This document shows positions 1 to 8,600 of a stretch of 64,000 nucleotides of DNA, in pieces. The stretch comes from Isoetes taiwanensis (taxonomy: Eukaryota; Streptophyta; Lycopodiopsida; Isoetales; Isoetaceae): positions 62,001 to 126,000 of the forward strand of contig JAJEKV010000585.1 of assembly GCA_021234155.1 (NCBI GenBank), written 5' to 3'. The notes below the pieces were generated by a model. It was not told the origin of the DNA, did not search any database, and worked only from the letters and a program-made list of their open reading frames with translations. Made by a program: the position numbers and the translations under genes. Positions within the stretch are counted from its first letter, which is position 1, and each line of letters starts with the position of its first letter.

Positions 1-1040
1 AGTTAGATATGTATGATTAGGTTAAGATGTTCATATGATATTGTTCATGATGATTATGGGATGATGGTTGATCATGTTTGTTCCTCTTGTGTTGGGAAGG
101 GGGTAGAGACCTAGGGCCATATGTAGTATGTTCCTAGTATAGATCCCTTTAGTTCCTATTAGATTGCGGGCCCTGTGCATAGGAACCCACCGTGCTATGG
201 AGGCTATGATGTGACTCAAAGACTACACAACGGGCTAGAGGCAATATGGAGGGAGGATCCCCGCCGAAAGGGGGACTACTTGGGATCCCATAGTGGGCTA
301 GGCTTATGGCCGGCCACTGCGGTGGGCCGGCATGGGTCCGGACACCTCCCCGGGCTAAGGTGTTGCCCCCCGCCTCAAGAGTTGCAAGTGTCGGCTTGGC
401 TCTTGTTTTGGGGGTTCACGGGTACCTAATCGTGTCGCCACGATTCTCTAGCTGCCTGTGGAGCCTCTAGACCCCCGGAGGGGAGATGCAACCCTTCCTA
501 CCTCGACGGACTGTGGAGATGCAACCCGAGTAGTCCCGATGGGTGATGCCATGGGATTGCATATCCGAAGGTTAGAGTCATGCCAGAGCCTCGATCTAGC
601 CCATCCGCAAAGTATGCACAGTGAGGGGCGGATGGAGTGGTCAACCCTAGCCATTGTCTTATGCCAGCCCCGCCATTGTTATGACTCGGTCCGCTTCTAT
701 CTTGAGGCCTATCCAACACCGACTTCCTTATATGTCGATCCACTCGTGGGAGCTCTCACATTTTATGGTATGTGGCTATGTTCTTTTGCACCTTTGATAT
801 GTGATGGACTACCCTTCGAGGTAGTATTTGTATTGTTGATGCTAGTTCTCGACATGTTTATCGCCTCACTGTTATAGGAGCCCATAGGGAAGGGCGCCAA
901 GACACCTTCAGATCCCTCCCCGCACTAGGGTCACCCTAGAGCGGGGTAGACGGAGGGCCCTCTGGGCGGCCGCTGAGCCGATGGGGATTTCGCCGAGTGT
1001 AAGTACCGAAAGCCAGATATTTAGCAGTGGAGCTGCCACA
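1..1040 (+). repeat. 5' LTR, 3' two-thirds only
   Basis: Collinear with 12239-13285, starting at the shared AGTTAGATATGTATGATTAG. The two copies differ by substitutions and many one- to few-base indels, often in homopolymers. It ends GCTGCCACA at 1040, directly before the primer-binding site. The matching end of the 3' LTR is GCGTCACA, so the terminal inverted repeat has decayed here. Confidence 0.92.
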
Positions 1041-1041
1041 A

Positions 1042-1054
1042 TGGTATCGAGCCA
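1042..1054 (+). other. Primer-binding site, initiator tRNA-Met
   Basis: TGGTATCGAGCCA, one base short of the usual plant retrotransposon sequence TGGTATCAGAGCCA complementary to the 3' end of tRNA-iMet. It lies 1 bp after the LTR end, as expected for minus-strand priming. Confidence 0.88.
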
Positions 1055-1513
1055 TGTTCTTGGTTGACCAGAACTAGCACCCACCATAACCTTGAAAGTA
1101 GTCTAACAAGCTTATAGGGTGTGAAATAAAATTTCCACCATCGAACCCTCAAAATAAGGGAAAAATTTTTCTTAGGTAGTGGGTCCAAATTAGCTTAAGT
1201 GTTAGACTAAGAAATGAATCAGTTAATTCATCCTCTAGTAAATTGGTGTGGAAATTATGTACCGTGATCAAATTTCACATATAATGGGTCAAGAATCATG
1301 CCAACGGAGACCCGAAAGTGAAAAATGGCACTAATTCATAATTAGCACATCAAACCATTAGGAAATTCGAAAAAATTTAAAGTATAATACAAAATTAATA
1401 CAAAGTTAATATATACATTAATAATTAAATAATTACTAAATATGGTGTAATTAATAAGGGAGGCCATAATAAATAGGGTAATTATGGTGGGAGAATATTC
1501 CTAGGGACCCTCC
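1055..1513 (+). other. AT-rich leader, no gene seen
   Basis: About 460 bp between PBS and the H3-like transcription unit. It is A/T-rich with short runs and contains no recognisable coding motif. The first 30 bases resemble the sequence after the PBS at 58051-58100, so they are genuine element leader. The remainder may be the upstream region of the captured gene. Confidence 0.5.
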
Positions 1514-1570
1514 TTTTAAATATCTCGACACCTCATTCCCTCTCTCCAACCCTTCACCTTCACCTCTCTC
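1514..1570 (+). promoter_or_regulatory. Candidate core promoter and CT-rich leader of the H3-like gene
   Basis: TTTTAAATAT at 1514-1523 is followed by a pyrimidine-rich stretch (CCTCATTCCCTCTCTCC...) up to about 1570, then the ATG at 1612. A weak TATA-like box with a CT-rich 5' UTR is a common plant layout. It would allow expression independent of the LTR. This is inference from composition only. Confidence 0.35.
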
Positions 1571-1611
1571 TTGATCAGCCTTTACGCCACCCATTTCTTG
1601 AACCACAAGAC

Positions 1612-2693
1612 ATGGCACGCACCAAGCAAACCCACAGGAAGCCTCGGCCCTAGGCCCACCTCTCCATGGCGCAAAGCCAGGGCGGCATGTCAAGAAGGTC
1701 CCCGAACACCTTCGGCCGGGCCAGCGACGAGGAGTTCCCTAGCAAAGAAGAAGAAGAAGCCACCGTGAGCTTCCATGATGCCGAGGAGAGCCCCCAGCAG
1801 CAGCTGGCCATCGAGGCACGCAGAGAACGGATGAATCTCGCCACTTCGGGCCTCGGACACCGAGGTGGAAGAACAAAGTTGAAGAACAGTGGAAGAGCAA
1901 AGACCACCACCAAACCGAGGAAGCGGGCCCTTCCTAAGTGCCCAAGAAGAAGGGTAAGGAAAAGGTCTGGAGTGGCCGGAGGAGAGGGCCGCCAGAAGAA
2001 GAGGGAGCGGGAAAGGGAGCTCAGCAAAGAAGAGCGAGGATAAAAGAGAAGAAACGACCGACCTCGCCAAACTGGCCGTTATTGAAGAGCCCTGTAGAGG
2101 AGGAAGTGCAAGAGGAGGGTATGAGAAGAGGAGGAGGAGCCGCAGCAGGATCCCGGAGGCGAGACCACCCTACCCTAAGTGGCCGGAGCCACCTAAGGTG
2201 GTGAAGAAGCAAAAGGTAGGGGAGGGCATTCAAGGCCCCGACAGACCGCGAAGTTTAAGCGAAGATGGCGGGCATACAAGGAGTACCTCCGCCGCTGGAC
2301 GCAGGTACAACGATTGGTATTGCCGGGCCAAGAGGTGTAATGGGGGCCGCGGAGGGCGGCAGTCAAGAAAAATCAGCCAAGCCACCCCACCTAGACCGGA
2401 AAACCCAAAAGGGTTCACCACGGCCTAACAAATGGTACGCCCGGTGTTTAGGGAGATCAAGCACTTCCAAATGTGCACAAATCTCCTCATAAGGAAGGCG
2501 CCTTCGAGCGCCTCCTTAGGGAAGTCATGCAGAGTTCCCGACCATTATAGGATCACTCCTCTAACGCCCCGGCCCCGCAAGAGGTCGCCCGAAGCAGAGC
2601 TGGTGCAGCTCTTTGAGGAAGGAAATTTCGTGCCATCCATGCTAAGAGAGTCACCCTTATATGCTAAAGGACATTCAAAGCCCTAGGCCCTAA
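1612..2693 (+). pseudogene. Histone H3-like gene (H3 tail plus H3 histone fold) carried inside the retrotransposon
   Basis: ATG 1612 opens MARTKQTHRKPRP and then a TAG at 1651. The first ten residues match the universal H3 tail (ARTKQTARKS) except A7 to H, keeping K4 and K9. The same frame resumes after the stop with a long, highly charged Lys/Arg/Glu-rich segment (about 1666-2040). At the far end an H3 fold is readable in shifting frames: KWY (2430s) before the alpha-N helix, FREIKHFQMCTNLLIRKAP at 2447-2503 (canonical LREIRRYQKSTELLIRKLP), EAELVQLFEEGNF at 2591-2629 (canonical EAYLVGLFEDTNL), AIHAKRVTL at 2632-2658 (identical to H3 up to the last residue), then KDIQ and a stop at 2691-2693. 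Breaks: TAG 1651, a missing T in the LPF-equivalent, a missing G before AIHAKR, and a 1-2 base change before KDIQ. The tail-to-fold distance of about 270 codons is far longer than canonical H3 (about 40) or typical plant CENH3. It could be a divergent H3/CENH3 variant, a captured and decayed host gene, or an intact gene damaged by assembly error. The H3 identity is secure; function is unknown. Confidence 0.85.
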
Positions 2694-3370
2694 TTTTGTA
2701 AATTTTGTTAGAAAGTTTAAATTTTCATGTACTATGTTTTCTTATTAATATAAAAGTATTTCCCTCCTGTAATTAGAAAAATGTTGTATGCTTGAAATTT
2801 AGGAAATAGAACACAATTGTAGTAGAATTCTTCATAGCACCCTCGAAATATCCTAGAAATCATGACTACAACAAAATTTTGGCAAAAAATCATCAAAAAA
2901 GCAAAATTTGGGCCCAACCGGTGAGATCAAGGCTTAAACGCTGTCCTCTGTGTTCATGACGCTGGGAGGCCATCCGCAAGGACTCACCCGACCGCCCCCA
3001 AAAACATGCTTTTAGATGTCGGGTTTTGCTCAAAATAAGTTGCTAGTTAGCTTAGAATCGCCCAATTAGCCATGTTAGCATTTGAAATTCCCAAAATGAC
3101 CAAAAATTGGCCCAAAATAGGCCAACCGGTGGTGAGAGCCCAAACGCTGTCAAGGTTTCACGACGCCGGAGGCCATCCACGCGGACTCACCCGGTCAGCC
3201 CATTTTTGACCCAAATTAGCCAAATCGACCAAACAAACCGCCATGTAGTGTTGTTTGCTTTGCTTTGCTTAAACTTGCACTTCATGGTAGCTCAATTGGA
3301 CACCCGTGAGTCAGAGAACCAAGGTCTTCCCCATCTAGGAACCTTTTGCATTTAATCCCGAGGTCAACCA
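2694..3370 (+). other. Non-coding spacer with a diverged direct repeat
   Basis: AT-rich sequence follows the H3 stop, like a 3' UTR. Two related segments of about 90 bp, 2909-2999 and 3120-3200, share the order CCAACCGGT...GAG...AAACGCTGTC...GACGC...GGAGGCCATCC...GGACTCACCCG. They lie just upstream of the TATA box at 3376. No coding sequence is seen. Confidence 0.5.
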
Positions 3371-3375
3371 TAGTC

Positions 3376-3384
3376 TATAAAAGG
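3376..3384 (+). promoter_or_regulatory. TATA box of a second internal transcription unit
   Basis: CTATAAAAGGGCCTC is a near-ideal plant TATA box. It is followed by a pyrimidine-rich leader (about 3395-3490) and an ATG at 3494. Its position well downstream of the LTR and upstream of gag suggests a captured promoter rather than the element's own. Confidence 0.5.
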
Positions 3385-3391
3385 GCCTCAT

Positions 3392-5035
3392 TTGTCATTT
3401 TCCCTTCCACGTAATCGCTCCCAACCACTTAGGCGATTTTCTAACTCCTCACCGATCCTTGCAAGTCATTTTTTCGTGACCCTTCCTTGCTCAATGGCTT
3501 CAAGAACTTTGAGAGATGGTACAATGTCAGTAAGCCATATCCATCAGCTCCCCACTGACCAAGCCTCTCTCAGGTTTGACCACTTGTTTGATCTTCATGC
3601 AACTTTGTCTAGAACACCATACTATACGATATCATGTGCCAATATGACCAACAGGTCCTACCTTGGAAAGTTAGACTACCCCCTAGGGGAGGGAATTGGG
3701 TTTCTCTTGAGACACTCACCCAAGCCTTAGGTCGAGAGATGGCAGGATCCAAAGGCAAGAAGCAGCTATGGGATAGGACTAGGACCATGCCAGATTACAT
3801 GACCTGCAGACATAATAGGCATAGGTACCTTTCAGCTCGCACAGCCCTTGCCCCTTCATGCATTATAAGTCAATCAACAAAGTAGGGGAACCTTCCGCTC
3901 AGCCCTTAGACTTAGCTCCACTTGATACCCGAGGGCCCCGTGATCAAATCCTGAATATAGAGTCCTCCTCCCTTAACGAATACTATGGCACGACGCCAGG
4001 GGCACCATCTCTGCAGATCCATGAAGACTACGAGCAGCTAGGGGAGCAAAACCCAGAGTGGGAGAGCAGAGAGGCGACAAGAATGCAGAGGTACATGTCG
4101 AGGCATGACGACGACATCAGAAGAGCCACCGAGCCACCGGTCTAAGATCATACTGTCGCCGATAGTCATCGACTTCGGAGAGGAGTACATTCTAGCAAGT
4201 GACATCCTCAACTTGTCATACCGCCAGAACAGTGGACTTCGAATCGACGAGCTTCTAGGCATGATAGCACATGGAAAAAAAGCACGGACCTCATCGACTA
4301 TTCATACCGTGAGATTCCAAGGAGCCGGGCGGAGAGACATTCTTATGTGGGGAGACAATGTCCGACATATAGGGCCTATCGCCAGATAAAGGAAATCTAT
4401 CGACAGCAGGAACCCCGCCATTTCGCAGGAGGAGTTCTAGCAGATACAGAGCACATAATACAAACGGGGTGGAGGGGCCCAAGCCTCAAGCCAAAACGGT
4501 TTGAGCCAGAGCATGAGGGAAGGGTCCAAGAGCATCAACTTGGACAATGCAACCAAAGATGTGGAGAGACCATGAAGACCTTATGGCAAGAGATGCCTAT
4601 GACTGGAGCTGCTCAAAGGAAAGGCACGGATCACGAGGCACGTAAGGGTATGGCACTACGCTACTATCTTCCAGCCCTCACCAAGGGCAAATGGTAGTCT
4701 TCCACAAGGAGTTCAGTCCAAGGGGAAGAATCGCTGGCACTTCTCATAGCACTTCTCGGGCTTCGGCAAAGATTCAAGATATACCATGAAGATCACGCCA
4801 TCCTTTTCAAGAGGTCAGAAGGCTTCCATTGCCTCGACTTCGCTTAGGGGCCACCTCGGGGATGCATCACTTTCGTAGTAGCAAAAGAATCGCACTCTTA
4901 ACTCCCGGAACCAGAAATGGCGCGAGCACTCGAGGGAAGATCGACAAGGAACATCCTGCGCAACCTCGGCAAAGGCCTCCGATTCAGAGATGTGAAGAAT
5001 TTCTTTAGGCTTTCAGGAGGCCATTGATCAGCTAT
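3392..5035 (+). pseudogene. Unidentified decayed coding region between H3-like gene and gag
   Basis: Open stretches in changing frames suggest one former reading frame. They are 3494-3730 (begins MASRTLRDGTMSVSHIHQLP), 3634-3885 (with WKVRLPPRGGNWVS and a basic segment), 3858-4145 (acidic, LDLAPLDTRGPRDQ...), 4105-4389 (SPIVIDFGEEYILASDILNL) and 4347-4697. I do not recognise a family. It has a TATA box upstream and an AT-rich tail at about 5035-5090, so it looks like a second gene unit rather than gag; gag with its own zinc knuckle starts later. It could be an element-specific ORF1, a captured host gene, or an older insertion. Confidence 0.35.
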
Positions 5036-5092
5036 AAGATTTCCTTTTAAGTTTTAAATTGTATTGAGTAATCTCTTTGATATTATCATGTA

Positions 5093-5130
<38 letters not shown>
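5093..5130. repeat. (ATAG)n microsatellite
   Basis: About nine uninterrupted ATAG/GATA units, lying in the AT-rich gap between the second cargo region and gag. Confidence 0.97.
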
Positions 5131-5312
5131 GTACTTCTATATATTAATGACTTAGTATCATCTTGACTTGTAAGTGGAAATTTCACATGATTTCTTTTGT
5201 ATCTAACAATGAATTAATTGTAAACGGATATAATTGATATGTAAAACAAATAACAAGCATTGATGATCAATCCTTGCGTGAGAAGGAACACCGCTCAGTT
5301 CCCAAGGCCGTA

Positions 5313-6560
5313 ATGACAAAGATCGCGGATACCAAGGAACCTATTCTGGACGCGGATCAGGATGACAACAACGAGGAAATGACAGGGAGGCAATCAACGC
5401 AAAGGCTGGTACAGATGAGGAATCGATGCATCGGCTGATCCATTGGGCCACCCCATTGATGAATGCCCAAGAATATGCACTCGCACCACCTCCACCTCCA
5501 CCACTACCTCAAAGAAGGCATTGAGGAAGGTCCACAGCCAGGAGGGGCAAGACAACCAGGGGAAATGTCAGAGACAGGAAGAGGAAAAGGAAAAACAGAA
5601 GATCTCCAACACCACCTAGCTCTAGCTCATCAGACACTTCAGACCATGACAGTTCTAGCTCAGAAAGTGAGTCCGACACTCCACAGGTAAGAGCCAGGGC
5701 AAGGAAGGAAGATGATTATCAAAAGAAAGTTGACAGCGCTATGAGCAATGTGTGGAAGACTAGGAAGTTGGGTCAGTTCTCAGGGAAGGACAGATCAGGT
5801 ATGGAGGCAGAAGCCTGGCTTGACGAGATGGAAGAGTTCGGCAACTCTTATGGCATGAAGGATAAGGACATAGGGGAAAGTTGCTACAAAGAAACTTGAT
5901 AGGAGCAGCTAGAATCTGGGTGGAAAGGGTATGCTAAGTCTAACAAGCTCAAAAGGAACGGGCCAGTACTTGATTCAAGACCTTCAAAGAAGGCTTTTTT
6001 CGCAGACATTATGTGCCTAGGTCACATACTAGCAAAAGGTAGATCCAACAGTTCTATAGATTGAACCAGGGTACATTGTCAGTTGCAAAGTATACAGAGG
6101 AATTTATGCGACTTAGACTCCATGTTCCCCGAGTGTCGAAAAAGGCAAGCGGCCGAGACTTACATTGAGGGATTGAACAAGAATATCAAAAGGCTAGTCC
6201 GAGCAATCAACCCTAAGTCAAGGGCGGCCGAGGATAAAGCCATAAGTTTGAAGAAGCTCCAAAGAACGCTGTGTGAGAGACAATCGGCCTTCAAAGGAAG
6301 GTCAACGGGACAGTACCAAGGGCAGCAACAGAGTAAGCAATCAGCAACCACGCCATCAGGAGGCCAGCAGCAAGGGAGAGCTCAAGGTAAGAACTTTGGG
6401 GACCGTAAGCTGCAGAATGCATCAGGGGGCAGCGTGTTAAAGCGTATTCTAGACAGCCTGACGAAAGAGAAGAGACAGGAATGTATTGAGAAGAAGCTTT
6501 GTTTCGTGTGCTTCCACCAGGGCACCAACCCATGATTGCCCATTCGGCCATGCGCAGCCT
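5313..6560 (+). pseudogene. gag: gag (capsid/nucleocapsid) of the chromovirus, frameshifted
   Basis: The likely start is ATG 5313 (MTKIADTKEPILDADQDDNN). A proline- and serine-rich segment follows (about 5465-5690), then a retrotransposon-gag capsid-like region (AEAWLDEMEEFGNSYG around 5810-5860; 6083-6300 rich in Arg/Lys), a Gln-rich linker (QYQGQQQ, about 6315-6400) and a CCHC-like zinc knuckle starting LCFVCFHQG at about 6499-6530 that is completed in another frame. At least three frame changes and one stop interrupt it. Gag packages element RNA into particles in the cytoplasm. The family assignment rests on position before protease/RT and on the knuckle. Confidence 0.72.
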
Positions 6561-6699
6561 TGGCAGAACTTATGGATTGGGATTCACCAACAGAAGCAGA
6601 TGAAGACGACGACCAGCATGAGGCCCAGGACTTCATAGATGGTGAGTGCCACATATGTGCAAACATTGAGTCAGATGACATTGAAAGTCAGTCAACAGT

Positions 6700-7015
6700 C
6701 ATTGCGGCTGAGGGGATCATAGATAGCAGTCCATATCTAGTATTGATAGATGTAGCTCTCATAACTTTGCCTCCTAGGCTGGCTGCCCTAATGAAGAACA
6801 AGGTATTGAAGTCTAAGCCAAGGCCAGTTGTTATATAAAACGGCGGCCATTCGCACACTAAGGGGAGGAGGATCACATTCGACATAGACCTTAGTGGAAG
6901 TAAGTGGCCGATGGGGGCAGAGGTCATGGAGATTGGAAGGTATGACCTTATAGTAGGAATGGAGTTCCTAAAGCCAGCAAAAGCCATGATCATTGCGACC
7001 GCAATGAAGTCGCCA
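6700..7015 (+). pseudogene. Retropepsin-like aspartic protease, degenerate
   Basis: Between the zinc knuckle and RT. LVLID at about 6740-6755 followed by SSHNFA in a neighbouring frame corresponds to the catalytic D-S/T-G-A..NF loop. RLAALMKNK and the segment DLIVGMEFLKPAKAMI (about 6945-6990) match the usual protease C-terminal pattern (IL/VGM.FL). The D-(T/S)-G motif is interrupted by a frame change, so this copy would not be active as written. Confidence 0.6.
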
Positions 7016-7199
7016 TGACAGCCGGACTGGCACCAAATTCATAGTGAGAGGTAAGAAGACGACTTCTTCTATGCGGTGTATTTCTTGAAGCGGTTAAGGA
7101 AAAGTATAGAAAGAAATAAGGTGGATTACATCTTGAGATTGGAGGCAATCGAGCCCCCAATAAGGAGGGAAACGATCAAAGGGAAAGCAATTGCCCAAG

Positions 7200-8070
7200 C
7201 CGGTAGCTAGGCTTATTTCAGAATTCAAGGATGTATTTCGGATGAGATCCGCAGCTACCACCTTATAGGGGTGTGGAGTGTGAGATCACATTAGCACGGA
7301 TGCTAAGCCTACCAAAGCAAAGGCACCATACGGGATGAGCACACCGAGGTTGATTGAGCTCAAGAAGCAACTCCGTGAATTGCTTGAGCTGGGTTTTATT
7401 AGAGCAAGTGTGTCTCCTTTTGAGCACCCATACTCTTCGTGGAAGAAGAAAGATGGCGTTTAAGAATGTGCATAGACTATCGCCAAACTCAACAAGCGGG
7501 TGACGATAAAGAACAAGTATGCTTTGCCAAGGGCAGATGATTTAATGGACCAGCTCCAAGGAGCAAAGGTATTCTCCAAGATTGATTTGAGGTCAGGGTA
7601 CCACCAAATAAGAATAAAAGAAGAGGATATCCATAAGACCGCCTTCAGAACGCGGTATGGTCACTTTGAGTTTACAGTAATGCCCTTTGGATTGTCGAAC
7701 GCTCCAGCAACTTTTATGCGCCTCATGAACGACGTCTTCAGGGATTTTCTAGATGAGTTTGTCATTGTTTTCTTCGACGACATTCTAGTCTACAGCAAGT
7801 CCATGGAAGATCATGATCAGCATTTGAGGAAAGTCTTGGAGAAGCTGAGACGCCATCGATTGTATGGCAAGCTCTCCAAATGCCACTTTGCTACCGAAAG
7901 AGTGGAGTACTTGGGCCATGTCATATCGGCGGAAGGAATCTCCACCGACCCCTAAAGATCGAAGCGGTAGTAGATTGGCCAGCTCCAAAGAATGTGGCGG
8001 AAGTAAGAAGCTTTCTAGGCAGCGGGGTTATTATTACGAGAAAGTTCGCGGAAGGACTTCGCTAAGTGGG
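7200..8070 (+). pseudogene. pol: Reverse transcriptase, Ty3/gypsy chromovirus type
   Basis: The longest open part is 7500-7955. Motifs visible in order: RMCIDYR (7460s, another frame), [34 protein letters not shown] (7570s), [34 protein letters not shown], catalytic [11 protein letters not shown] at about 7770-7800, and [10 protein letters not shown]. The YxDD-box equivalent FFDD is typical of chromoviruses. The frame is lost at 7955 by a one-base shortening of a C run (GACCCCTAAAG), and 5' of 7500 by a small indel. RT copies element RNA to cDNA in particles. Confidence 0.92.
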
Positions 8071-8105
8071 CGCCCCTTGACTGGGACCTCACTAAGAGTG
8101 TTAAG

Positions 8106-8600
8106 GTGAAAGATTGGAGAACACATTGGTTAGAAAATGTTCAAGCTTCATTTGAAAAGCTTAAGGAGGCCTTAACAACAGCACCAGTGCTAGTTCTGCC
8201 AGATCCAGACAAGGACAAGATAGTAGCAACAGATGCAAGCAAGATAGCAACAGGTGGAGTCCTTATGCAAGAAGGAAGGGTAATAGCTTATGATTCCAAG
8301 AAGTTGAACGACACCGAAAGCAAGCAGCTTATCCAACCCATGATCGGGAACTTCTAGCGATTGTCGGGGCTCTTCGTGATTTGGAGGCATTATTTGCTTG
8401 GGAGGAAGTTTCAGGTTAGATACCCGATCACCGAGCCTCCAATACATTTTACCCAACCACTCTGAATCCGAGGCAAAGGAGGTGGATGGAATTCCTAGAA
8501 GAGTATGACTTTGAGATTGCTTATAAGCCGTAAGTCGAATGTGGTCGCCGATGCTCTTTTCTAGAAGACCTCTTGAAACCGTAATTCATTGTAATGCTTT
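8106..8600 (+). pseudogene. pol: RNase H domain of pol
   Basis: The open segment 8106-8357 contains FEKLKEALTTAPVLVLPD, then ATDASKIATGGVLMQ (first catalytic Asp) and RVIAYDSKKLNDTESK (Glu region). Downstream frames show LLAIVGALRDWRHYL and VVADAL, the last matching the C-terminal N.VADALSR motif. It degrades the RNA strand of RNA:DNA hybrids. It is collinear with the RT and broken by small indels. Confidence 0.85.

Noticed and set aside
1650-2070. Long overlapping frames on both strands, possible basic gag protein
   Set aside because: The + frame is in phase with MARTKQT and leads to the H3 fold, while a real gag with zinc knuckle lies at 5313-6560. The minus frames are shadows of the K/R/E-rich codons.
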